5,151 nucleotides of DNA, taken from positions 1 to 5,151 of the forward strand of contig CALMJN010000202.1 in NCBI GenBank assembly GCA_937864385.1, given 5' to 3'. This stretch comes from an uncultured Methanosarcinales archaeon (GTDB lineage: Archaea > Halobacteriota > Methanosarcinia > Methanotrichales > Methanotrichaceae). Positions 1 to 5,151 of this stretch are shown in pieces (position 1 is the stretch's first letter; every line of letters begins with the position of its first letter). The notes below the pieces were generated by a model. The model had not been told where the DNA came from. It saw nothing but the letters and a program-made list of their open reading frames with translations, and did not search any database. The position numbers were made by a program, and so were the translations under genes.

Positions 1-10
1 TTTTATATTA
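1..10 (+). promoter_or_regulatory. Putative archaeal TATA box of the cdh operon
   Basis: The first ten bases (TTTTATATTA) match the A/T-rich archaeal TATA-box pattern bound by TBP, in an otherwise moderately GC-rich window. An archaeal start site lies about 25 nt downstream of the box, so transcription would begin near position 30-35 and leave a leader of about 55-60 nt carrying the cdhA ribosome binding site. The upstream BRE element would lie outside the window, so the call rests on the box and its placement alone. Confidence 0.45.
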
Positions 11-71
11 GTACGTGTCCGAAAGTGTTTTATTCACTCTATGCGAACTCAAGCGGCGTATATCAAAGGAA

Positions 72-78
72 GAGGAGG
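72..78 (+). promoter_or_regulatory. Ribosome binding site of cdhA
   Basis: GAGGAGG is strongly complementary to the 3' end of archaeal 16S rRNA. It sits 11 nt before the ATG at 90, slightly long but acceptable. It decides the start: the reading frame is open back to a GTG at 15, but that codon has no comparable site and lies just after the TATA-like box. Confidence 0.8.
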
Positions 79-89
79 CTAAGATTCCG

Positions 90-2507
90 ATGGCAACAAG
101 AGAGGGCAGTTTCTCTGTTGAGGACATGAAGAACGTCCAGATCAATATCGGAGCTGTCGTTAAAGAGGCTGATGAATGGGATCAGGAGATGGGTCCATTC
201 CCCAAGCCAGGTGTGGCAACGCTTCGTGACTGGGACTTCAAGATTTGCAACCGGTACAAGATCATGTACTCTCCGGCAGACGATACATGCACCCTCTGTA
301 CCTATGGCCCGTGCGATCTGACCGGTGATAAGAAGGGCGCCTGCGGCATTAATATGGCAGCCGCCTGCGGCAAGATCGTTCTGGTTGCGGTTTTAATGGG
401 AACCTGCGCCCATACCGCTCACGGCAGGCACCTGTACCACTGGTGTCTGGACAAGTTCGGAGACATGCCATTCGATATGGGCAGCGAGATCCTGGTGGAT
501 GCTCCCCTTTATCGCACCATCCTGGGCAAGAAGCCCAAGACCCTCAAGGACTTCGGCGAGGCACTGGAGTACTGCGAGGAAGAGATCGTGCAGCTCCTGG
601 CAGCCACTCACACCGGTCAGGAAGGATTCTATATGGACTTCGAGTCCAAGTCTCTGCACGGCGGCATGATCGACTCCCTGGGCAAGGAGATCTGCGATAT
701 GCTGCAGACGGTGGCTTATGACATGCCCCGCGGCGCAGCCGATGCCCCCCTGGTGGAGATCGGCATGGGCACCCTGGATCAGAATAAGGGCGTTCTTATC
801 GCCTACGGCCACAACCTGGCAGCGGGCGCTGAAGCCATGATCTTTGCCGAGAACAATAACCTCTGGGACAAGGTCGATATCGGCGGCGTATGCTGCACCG
901 CCATTGATCTCACCAGGATCACTGAGACCGGCAGACCCTCCAGGATTCCCGCCAACCTGGGACCCAAGGCCAAGGTGGCCGGAGCCATGGGCTGGTGGAG
1001 AAAGATGGTCCGGGCCGGAATCATGGACACTGTGATTGTGGATGAGCAGTGCGTATTCTGCGATGTGCTGGAGGACTGCCAGGAGCGGCATATTCCCGTG
1101 ATCGCCAGCAACGATAAGATCATGCTCGGCCTTCCCGACAGGACCAATGACTCGGCCGATGCCATTGTTGAAGATCTTGTCAGCTTCAAGATTCCCGGTG
1201 TCGCAATCCTCGATCCAGTCAAGGCCGGAGAGGTGGCCATCAGGACTGCCATCGCCGTCAAGCCCAAGCGCGAGCAGTTCAAGAAGGAGAGCCTTTTCAC
1301 TGAGCAGCAGTTCAAGGACACCCTGGCCAAATGCACCCAATGCAATGAGTGCGCCTTCGTCTGCCCACCCCACATCAGGATCAGCAACCTGATAGCTGAG
1401 GCCCTCAAAGACAATCTGGAGCCTTTCTCCTCCACCTATGAGGTATGTGTGGGCTGCCAGAGATGCGAGCAGGCCTGTCCCCAGGAGATTCCCGTCCTGA
1501 AGCTCTATGAGTATGCCAACCGCGAGTACATCAAGAACCAGAAGTTCAAGATGAGGGCCGGCAGGGGACCTGTGCTCGATACCGAGATCAGAAAAGTTGG
1601 TGCGCCCCTGGTGCTGGGCCAGATTCCTGGAGTCATAGCCCTGGTAGGCTGCTCCAATTATCCCAACGGCACTAAAGAGTGCTATGACATAGCCAAGGAG
1701 TTCGTGGATCGAGGCTATATCGTGGTTGCCACAGGCTGCATGGCCATGGATATGTCCCTGTACAAGGATGAAGAGGGCAAGACCATCTGGGAGCAGTATG
1801 AGGGTGCATTTGATGGCAGGAACATCTGCAACATAGGATCATGTGTGGCCAATGCCCATATCCACGGTGCAGCCATAAAGGTAGCCACCATCTTCGCTCA
1901 CAGGAATGAGCGTGCCAACTACGATGATATCGCCGACTATGTCTTGTCCAAGGTAGGAGCTTGCGGCGTGGCCTGGGGAGCATACTCCCAGAAGGCAGCA
2001 TCCATCGCCACCGGCGTGAACAGGCTTGGCATCCCGGTGGTCGTTCAGCCCAGCTCGGTCATATACCGCAGGACATTCATGGGCCGGACGGACAAGCCCG
2101 AGGACTGGATGGTCATAGACGCCAGAGACGGCTCAACGCAGCAGATAGAGCCCGCACCTGAGGCCATGCTCTATATCGCCGAGACCAAGGAGGAGGCCAT
2201 GCTGGAGATGGCAAAGCTCTGCTTCCGACCCTCCGATAACACCCAGGGCAGAGGAATCAAGCTGACCCACTACTGCGATATCTCCATGAAGTACTTCGGC
2301 AAGCTGCCCGACGACTGGCATCTCTTCGTACGCGACGTCAAGGATCTGCCCCTGAACTATCAGGCACAGATGATGAAGGAGCTTGAGGAGAAACACGGCT
2401 GGAAGATCGATTGGAAGGCCAAGAAGTTCATCTCCGGACCGCTGAGGCCCGCTGATGTCAGCTTCGACCCCACGAACATCCCGCGCAAGATAAGGGCCAA
2501 GAAGTGA
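90..2507 (+). CDS. cdhA: ACDS complex subunit alpha, nickel CO dehydrogenase
   Basis: Catalytic CO dehydrogenase subunit (805 aa, the usual family length) that interconverts CO and CO2 and passes electrons to ferredoxin; cytoplasmic. Visible motifs, numbered from the ATG at 90: B-cluster cysteines C67, C70, C75, C85 (CX2CX4CX9C); a histidine ladder H108/H111/H114/H117, matching the proton-relay histidines of bacterial CooS; C-cluster ligand candidates H241, C269, C321, C521, C550 and C585, matching the CooS His and Cys ligands; and, between the two halves of the catalytic domain, a ferredoxin-like insert with C415/C418/C421/C425 and C453/C456/C459/C463, two [4Fe-4S] sites (E and F clusters) typical of archaeal CdhA and absent from CooS. 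All expected ligands appear present, so the protein should be active. It heads the operon, and cdhB follows after 20 nt. The start was chosen from the GAGGAGG site and the N-terminus MATREGSF. Identity is very secure; cluster assignments are by motif alignment from memory. Confidence 0.98.
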   Translation: MATREGSFSVEDMKNVQINIGAVVKEADEWDQEMGPFPKPGVATLRDWDFKICNRYKIMYSPADDTCTLCTYGPCDLTGDKKGACGINMAAACGKIVLVAVLMGTCAHTAHGRHLYHWCLDKFGDMPFDMGSEILVDAPLYRTILGKKPKTLKDFGEALEYCEEEIVQLLAATHTGQEGFYMDFESKSLHGGMIDSLGKEICDMLQTVAYDMPRGAADAPLVEIGMGTLDQNKGVLIAYGHNLAAGAEAMIFAENNNLWDKVDIGGVCCTAIDLTRITETGRPSRIPANLGPKAKVAGAMGWWRKMVRAGIMDTVIVDEQCVFCDVLEDCQERHIPVIASNDKIMLGLPDRTNDSADAIVEDLVSFKIPGVAILDPVKAGEVAIRTAIAVKPKREQFKKESLFTEQQFKDTLAKCTQCNECAFVCPPHIRISNLIAEALKDNLEPFSSTYEVCVGCQRCEQACPQEIPVLKLYEYANREYIKNQKFKMRAGRGPVLDTEIRKVGAPLVLGQIPGVIALVGCSNYPNGTKECYDIAKEFVDRGYIVVATGCMAMDMSLYKDEEGKTIWEQYEGAFDGRNICNIGSCVANAHIHGAAIKVATIFAHRNERANYDDIADYVLSKVGACGVAWGAYSQKAASIATGVNRLGIPVVVQPSSVIYRRTFMGRTDKPEDWMVIDARDGSTQQIEPAPEAMLYIAETKEEAMLEMAKLCFRPSDNTQGRGIKLTHYCDISMKYFGKLPDDWHLFVRDVKDLPLNYQAQMMKELEEKHGWKIDWKAKKFISGPLRPADVSFDPTNIPRKIRAKK

Positions 2508-2513
2508 GGACAT

Positions 2514-2520
2514 AGGAGGA
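2514..2520 (+). promoter_or_regulatory. Ribosome binding site of cdhB
   Basis: AGGAGGA lies in the 20-nt gap between cdhA and cdhB, 7 nt before the cdhB ATG. It is a near-perfect site, so cdhB can be translated independently and at a high level rather than only by read-through from cdhA. Confidence 0.8.
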
Positions 2521-2527
2521 GATAAAA

Positions 2528-3091
2528 ATGGCAGCAGACGTTAAGAAGGGTATCGACACCACCAGGAATGCCATTCCCTTTGAGATGGCCCAGATCCCCG
2601 GGCCGGAGATGGCAAAGACCTATATGCCTAAGGTCATCGGCGCGATCATCAAGAAGGCTAACAGGCCTCTGCTCGTGGTAGGAGCAGAGCTCTTCGATGA
2701 TCCAGTAATGTTCGACAAGATGATTGAGATGGGAAAGATGGGAATTCCCATTGCCGCCACGGCGCATTCCGTAAAGGGCTTTGTGGATAGGGGCTATCTG
2801 GACAAGGTATACCAGATCGGCCTGCATCCGTTGACCAACTTTTTGAGGTTCCCGGACTGGAAGGGCCTGGATGGACAGGGCCAGTATGATGTGGTCATAT
2901 TCCTGGGCATCTACTACAAGTTCGCCAACGGCATGCTCTCCACATTGAAGAGCTTCAACCGGGACATCAAGCGTGTCTCCATTGACCGGTATTACCATGT
3001 CAATGCGAATATGACCTTCGGGAACATGGCCTTCAATCCGGACGACTATCATGCCGCCGTGGATGAGGTAATCGCAGCACTGAAGAAATAG
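2528..3091 (+). CDS. cdhB: ACDS complex subunit epsilon
   Basis: Small non-metal subunit (187 aa) that forms the alpha2-epsilon2 CO dehydrogenase component with CdhA. The family has a Rossmann-like fold related to the DHS-like NAD/FAD-binding domain; roles in stabilising CdhA and in electron transfer to flavin have been proposed, and no independent catalysis is established. Visible features: a hydrophobic strand and turn around residues 48-53 (LLVVGAEL), PIAATAHSVKGF at about 74-85, a second strand at about 121-128 (DVVIFLGIYY), and RVSIDRYYHVNANMTFGN at about 149-166. There are no cysteines at all, so no Fe-S cluster. No signal peptide or membrane segment is apparent. It begins 20 nt after cdhA behind its own strong ribosome binding site, and cdhC follows after 38 nt. 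The position between cdhA and cdhC is the conserved archaeal order. Confidence 0.96.
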   Translation: MAADVKKGIDTTRNAIPFEMAQIPGPEMAKTYMPKVIGAIIKKANRPLLVVGAELFDDPVMFDKMIEMGKMGIPIAATAHSVKGFVDRGYLDKVYQIGLHPLTNFLRFPDWKGLDGQGQYDVVIFLGIYYKFANGMLSTLKSFNRDIKRVSIDRYYHVNANMTFGNMAFNPDDYHAAVDEVIAALKK

Positions 3092-3103
3092 AGTTTATCA
3101 CAT

Positions 3104-3119
3104 AACAGAAGAACAGAAG
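3104..3119 (+). repeat. Tandem 8-nt direct repeat before cdhC
   Basis: AACAGAAG occurs twice in immediate succession (3104-3111 and 3112-3119) in the purine-rich cdhB-cdhC spacer, and its last base overlaps the cdhC ribosome binding site. It may simply be an unstructured A-rich leader that keeps the start accessible; no function is evident. Confidence 0.5.
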
Positions 3120-3124
3120 AGGTG
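3119..3124 (+). promoter_or_regulatory. Ribosome binding site of cdhC
   Basis: GAGGTG, complementary to the archaeal anti-Shine-Dalgarno sequence, lies 5 nt before the ATG at 3130 and supports that start. Confidence 0.75.
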
Positions 3125-3129
3125 TATTA

Positions 3130-4536
3130 ATGGCAGACATAAAGTTGGATATATCCCCCATGTATGAGGGCGAGAGAATCAGAAAGGACGATCTATGGGT
3201 AGAGTTGGGCGGCCCCAAGGCAGACGGATTCGAGCTGTCCCTGGCTGCATCAATGGATGAGGTCCAGGATGGAAAGGTGACTGTTATCGGTCCCGACCTC
3301 AAGGATATTGCAGAGGGCTCCACCATTCCCTTCGCCATGATATTCAAGGTCGCCGGAGAGAAGATTGAGAAGGACCTGGAGTCCATCATCGAGAGGCGCA
3401 ACCACGCTCTGCTCTCCTACATATCCGGTCTCATGCATCTCAACCAGAGATATGATATCTGGATGAGGATAGGCAAGGGCCTGAAGAAGAAGGGCGTTAC
3501 CTCCTGGGTTGAGGTCTTCACCCCGGTCATTGAGCTGTACAAGGCAGAGATGCCCTTCATCGAGAAGCTGGAGATCACCATTGTCACCGACCCGGCCCAG
3601 GTTAAGGCCGAGCTGGCCAAGGCCATGGAGGTATACAAGGCCCGCGACGAGAGGGCCAAGGGACTGCACGATGATGACGTCGATGTCTTCTACGGCTGCA
3701 CCCTCTGCCAGGCCTTCGCCCCCACCAGCGCCTGCGTGGTCACTCCGGACCGCCCCTCCCTGTGCGGAGCCATCACCTGGTTCGATGGACGCGCGGCAGC
3801 CAAGGTGGACCCAGAGGGCCCCCAGTTCCCCATTGAGAAGGGAACCGCGGTGGATGAGATCACCGGCGAGTATGCCGCCATCAATGAGATGGCTGAGAAG
3901 AGGTCCGGCGGCGAGTACAGCAGGATGCTGCTCTACACATTCTTCGATGCACCCCACACCTCCTGCGGCTGCTTCGAGACCATCGGCTTCTACATGCCCG
4001 AGGTTGACGGAATTGGCCTCGCTGACCGCGACTTCAAGGGCGCAACCCCCAACGGACTGCCCTTCTCCACCATGGCCGGCCAGACTGGCGGCGGCAAGCA
4101 GGTGGTAGGATTCCTGGGCATGGGCATTCTCTACTACTTCTCCCCCAAGTTCCTCCAGGCCGATGGCGGCTGGAGAAGGATCGTCTGGATGTCCAAGGGC
4201 CTCAAGGAGAGGGTAAAGGCAGGCATCGATGAGGACATGCTGGCCAAGATCGCCACCGAGGACGATGCCAAGGATATCGAATCTCTGAAGGCCTTCCTGC
4301 TCAAGGTCAACCACCCCGTGGTGGACGGCGTCGCCAGAAAGGTCGACGGCAAGAAGGTCACCGAGGGCTGGAAGCTCGAGGATATTTCCGACGAGATCAA
4401 GGAGAAGGTCATGGCCTATATCGAGAAGACCGGCGGCGACATCAACATCGACACAGTCAAGTCCGAGCTGGCTCTGACCGAAGGCCAGTTCATGCAGGTC
4501 GTCGAGGCTCTCCAGGAAGACGGCGTTCTCGAGTGA
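3130..4536 (+). CDS. cdhC: ACDS complex subunit beta, acetyl-CoA synthase
   Basis: Makes or cleaves acetyl-CoA from CO, CoA and a corrinoid-bound methyl group at the Ni-Ni-[4Fe-4S] A cluster. The protein is 468 aa; like other archaeal CdhC it lacks the N-terminal CODH-binding domain of bacterial AcsB. A-cluster ligands are all visible: C190, C193, C202, C212 (CX2CX8CX9C, for the [4Fe-4S]) and the C279-G280-C281 motif that binds the distal nickel. The N-terminus (ISPMYEGERIRK...VELGGPK), LMHLNQRYDIWMR at 101-113, WFDGRAAAKVDPEGPQF at 217-233 and FSTMAGQTGGGKQVVGFLG at 312-330 are typical family segments. The odd part is the C-terminus. After about residue 400 the protein lacks the acidic, Ala/Met/Pro-rich linker and GGIKL-type tail remembered from Methanosarcina CdhC. 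Instead, residues of about 414-468 look like a compact helical, winged-helix-like segment. Two small tail-like genes follow 31 nt downstream. Function is very secure; the C-terminal comparison is from memory. Confidence 0.97.
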   Translation: MADIKLDISPMYEGERIRKDDLWVELGGPKADGFELSLAASMDEVQDGKVTVIGPDLKDIAEGSTIPFAMIFKVAGEKIEKDLESIIERRNHALLSYISGLMHLNQRYDIWMRIGKGLKKKGVTSWVEVFTPVIELYKAEMPFIEKLEITIVTDPAQVKAELAKAMEVYKARDERAKGLHDDDVDVFYGCTLCQAFAPTSACVVTPDRPSLCGAITWFDGRAAAKVDPEGPQFPIEKGTAVDEITGEYAAINEMAEKRSGGEYSRMLLYTFFDAPHTSCGCFETIGFYMPEVDGIGLADRDFKGATPNGLPFSTMAGQTGGGKQVVGFLGMGILYYFSPKFLQADGGWRRIVWMSKGLKERVKAGIDEDMLAKIATEDDAKDIESLKAFLLKVNHPVVDGVARKVDGKKVTEGWKLEDISDEIKEKVMAYIEKTGGDINIDTVKSELALTEGQFMQVVEALQEDGVLE

Positions 4537-4552
4537 GCAAAAGGAAATCAAA

Positions 4553-4560
4553 GAGGGTGA
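4553..4560 (+). promoter_or_regulatory. Ribosome binding site of the first small gene
   Basis: GAGGGTGA lies 7 nt before the ATG at 4568, within the 31-nt gap after cdhC. Its presence is a main reason to believe that the 56-codon frame is a real gene. Confidence 0.65.
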
Positions 4561-4567
4561 AAAATCT

Positions 4568-4611
4568 ATGCAGCTTAAACTCAAGAAGAAGGAAGCAGCT
4601 CCAGCCGCGGC
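4568..4611 (+). repeat. Direct repeat, 5' end of small gene copy 1
   Basis: This 44-nt segment matches 4833-4876 at 41 positions. The last 29 nt (4583-4611 against 4848-4876) are identical, and the three differences are all synonymous (two Leu codons, one Lys codon). It is the shared start and linker of the two paralogous small genes, and the spacing of copies is 265 nt. Confidence 0.9.
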
Positions 4612-4738
4612 TCCAGCAGCCGCGCCTGCAGCAGGCGCAGCAGCACCAGCTCTATCCATGTCCGGCAGCGCCGGCGGCATAAAGCTGATTTTAAAGGACG
4701 CCAAGATCAGCATAGACAAGGTGGTTCTCGCCAAGTAG
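4568..4738 (+). CDS. Small protein resembling a detached CdhC C-terminal tail (copy 1)
   Basis: A 56-aa basic protein with no firm family assignment. In order: a lysine-rich start MQLKLKKKE (1-9); an Ala/Pro/Gly linker (10-28) of the flexible kind found in multienzyme complexes; and a short segment SGSAGGIKLILKDAKISIDK (32-51) ending VVLAK, likely a two-strand beta element after a glycine turn. Net charge is about +6. There is no Cys, signal peptide or membrane segment. The tail strongly resembles, from memory, the extreme C-terminus of Methanosarcina CdhC (GGIKLTFKNAKITIDR), which is missing from the CdhC just upstream. Evidence that it is a gene: good ribosome binding site, position in the operon 31 nt after cdhC, and a paralogue downstream with the same architecture. 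Inferred role: a mobile or docking subunit of ACDS that takes the place of the fused CdhC tail. An unrelated small accessory or assembly protein cannot be excluded. Many gene callers would miss it because of its size. Confidence 0.8.
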   Translation: MQLKLKKKEAAPAAAPAAAPAAGAAAPALSMSGSAGGIKLILKDAKISIDKVVLAK

Positions 4739-4751
4739 AGTCCCACCTTAT

Positions 4752-4774
4752 TTTCTCCCTTTTTTAGGGAGAAA
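4752..4774 (+). terminator. 9-bp hairpin with T-rich tract between the two small genes
   Basis: TTTCTCCCT (4752-4760) and AGGGAGAAA (4766-4774) are perfect inverse complements around a five-T loop, starting 13 nt after the first small gene's stop codon. Archaeal termination mainly responds to T-runs on the coding strand. Two lie here: TTTTTT at 4760-4765 within the hairpin, and a shorter TTTT at 4783-4786 after it. The hairpin is not directly followed by a long T-run as in a classical bacterial terminator. It could be a partial terminator, an RNA-processing site or a 3' stabiliser that lowers expression of the second small gene and cooC relative to cdhABC. The structure is certain; the role is inferred. 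Confidence 0.55.
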
Positions 4775-4819
4775 GGGCGGACTTTTATGAGGCGAGGCTA
4801 ATTGTTCTGGTTTCAAAGT

Positions 4820-4826
4820 GAGGGAG
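4820..4826 (+). promoter_or_regulatory. Ribosome binding site of the second small gene
   Basis: GAGGGAG-type site (GAGGGAG read with neighbouring G at 4820) 6 nt before the ATG at 4833. It decides the start: an in-frame GTG at 4818 would add five residues (MREIT), but that GTG overlaps this site, and the ATG gives the same MQLKLKKKE start as the paralogue. Confidence 0.65.
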
Positions 4827-4832
4827 ATAACT

Positions 4833-4876
4833 ATGCAGCTCAAGCTTAAGAAGAAGGAAGCAGCTCCAGCCGCGGC
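4833..4876 (+). repeat. Direct repeat, 5' end of small gene copy 2
   Basis: Second copy of the 44-nt repeat at 4568-4611. Some similarity continues upstream into the ribosome binding region (TCAAAG...CTATGCAG in both), so the duplicated unit included the translation start region. Beyond 4876 both copies remain Ala/Pro-coding GCN/CCN-rich but drift apart. Confidence 0.9.
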
Positions 4877-5012
4877 AGCGCCAGCAGCAGCGGGCGCAGC
4901 AACAGCAGCTCCGGCTTTCGCTATGCCAGCAGCATCATCGGGTGGAATGACCATTGAACTCCGAGGTGCATCCATCCACGTGGCGGAAGTTGTCATAAAA
5001 CCGAAAAAATAA
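4833..5012 (+). CDS. Small protein resembling a detached CdhC C-terminal tail (copy 2)
   Basis: A 59-aa basic paralogue of the preceding small gene. It has the same MQLKLKKKE start, a longer Ala/Pro linker (10-34), and the terminal segment SSGGMTIELRGASIHVAEVV (35-54) ending IKPKK. The N-terminal third is nearly identical to copy 1 in DNA as well as protein. The tail keeps only the GG turn, the alternating hydrophobic pattern and a few residues (L, A, I, VV). Net charge is about +5, and there is no Cys or membrane segment. It lies 94 nt after copy 1, behind the hairpin, and 13 nt before cooC. Its product is probably a second version of the same linker-plus-tail subunit, perhaps binding a different partner within ACDS (CdhA or CdhDE); that is inference. 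The assigned start gives 59 aa, and a GTG five codons upstream is less likely. Confidence 0.8.
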   Translation: MQLKLKKKEAAPAAAAPAAAGAATAAPAFAMPAASSGGMTIELRGASIHVAEVVIKPKK

Positions 5013-5018
5013 GGAAGG
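5013..5018 (+). promoter_or_regulatory. Ribosome binding site of cooC
   Basis: GGAAGG begins directly after the stop codon of the second small gene, 7 nt before the TTG at 5026. It is weaker than the sites of cdhA and cdhB. Confidence 0.5.
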
Positions 5019-5025
5019 CTAGACC

Positions 5026-5151
5026 TTGGGGAAAGTAATAGCGGTAACCGGTAAGGGCGGCACAGGCAAGACTGCTGTGACCGCGATGCTCATCAGACAC
5101 CTGGTCAAGAATTGCGGAAATAAATACCGCATGCTCGTAATCGATGCCGAT
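5026..5151 (+). CDS. cooC: CooC-type CODH nickel-insertion ATPase, N-terminal part
   Basis: Only the first 42 codons are in the window; the gene continues past the right edge (family members are about 250 aa). CooC is a MinD/SIMIBI-class P-loop ATPase that dimerises, hydrolyses ATP and helps insert nickel into the CODH C cluster. The deviant Walker A motif GKGGTGKT is at residues 9-16, with the signature lysine K10, preceded by the first beta strand KVIAVT. The next strand, MLVIDAD (36-42), carries the A'-motif aspartate D40. The start is TTG: the in-frame TAG at 5020-5022 lies just upstream and no ATG or GTG precedes the P-loop, so TTG at 5026 is the only reasonable choice. Gene order after cdhC matches Methanosarcina operons, where cooC is followed by cdhD and cdhE. 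The related MinD/NifH-like ATPases share these motifs, so the context decides the name. Confidence 0.88.
   Translation, partial: MGKVIAVTGKGGTGKTAVTAMLIRHLVKNCGNKYRMLVIDAD

Noticed and set aside
24..38. A small inverted repeat AGTG...CACT in the leader.
   Set aside because: Only 4 bp of stem, within chance expectation, and not linked to a known riboswitch or operator.
58..65. A second TATA-like string (GTATATCA) in the leader.
   Set aside because: A start about 25 nt downstream would remove the strong cdhA ribosome binding site, so it is unlikely to be the working promoter.
15..89. A 25-codon N-terminal extension of cdhA from GTG at 15.
   Set aside because: It starts within a few bases of the TATA-like box, lacks a ribosome binding site, and the ATG at 90 has GAGGAGG upstream and gives the family-typical N-terminus and length.
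393..1373. A 326-codon open frame on the minus strand opposite cdhA, with other overlapping frames inside cdhA.
   Set aside because: Shadow frames of cdhA: no domain, no plausible start context, and the sense strand shows all Fe-S ligands.
3250..4746. A 498-codon open frame on the minus strand opposite cdhC.
   Set aside because: It lies antisense to a fully conserved gene, reads as low-complexity Leu/Gly/Ala/Asp-rich protein, and is explained by the GC-rich third positions and codon bias of cdhC.
4781..4790. A possible internal promoter (ACTTTTATGA) before the second small gene.
   Set aside because: The match to an archaeal TATA box is poor and no other element supports it; a start near 4811 is possible but not shown.
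4748..4996. A minus-strand frame of 82 codons opposite the second small gene, Ala/Gly-rich.
   Set aside because: The complement of GCN/CCN repeats naturally stays open. The sense frame has a ribosome binding site and a paralogue; this one has neither.

Overview
The window is the front part of an archaeal acetyl-CoA decarbonylase/synthase (ACDS, CODH/ACS) operon, all on the + strand. The order is cdhA (CO dehydrogenase alpha), cdhB (epsilon), cdhC (acetyl-CoA synthase beta), two very small related genes, then the start of a CooC-type nickel-insertion ATPase that runs off the right edge. The protein sequences look most like those of the obligate acetate-using methanogens Methanothrix/Methanosaeta. 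AGG-rich arginine codons, strong Shine-Dalgarno sites and a TATA-like element at the left edge fit a euryarchaeon. The genus is a judgement from memory of these proteins, not from a search.

Layout. Positions 1-89 are a leader with a TATA-like box and a GAGGAGG ribosome binding site. cdhA is 90-2507, cdhB 2528-3091 (20 nt gap), cdhC 3130-4536 (38 nt gap). A 56-codon gene lies at 4568-4738. A 94-nt gap follows, with a perfect 9-bp hairpin and a T-rich stretch. A 59-codon paralogue lies at 4833-5012, and cooC starts with TTG at 5026. Gene density is very high, and no stretch over 300 nt lacks a gene.

How they work together. In acetate-grown methanogens ACDS splits acetyl-CoA. CdhC breaks the C-C and thioester bonds at its Ni-Fe-S A cluster. 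The methyl group goes to the corrinoid protein CdhDE, presumably encoded just downstream. CdhA oxidises the CO to CO2 at its Ni-Fe-S C cluster and passes electrons through Fe-S clusters towards ferredoxin. CdhB is the small partner of CdhA, and CooC helps load nickel.

Most interesting point. The two small genes encode a basic N-terminus, an Ala/Pro linker and a short beta-rich tail with a GG-I-K-L...AKI...DK pattern. This closely resembles, from memory, the extreme C-terminal tail of Methanosarcina CdhC. Here CdhC lacks that tail and ends in a different, helical, winged-helix-like segment. The sequence therefore suggests that the CdhC tail has been detached into a separate gene and then duplicated.
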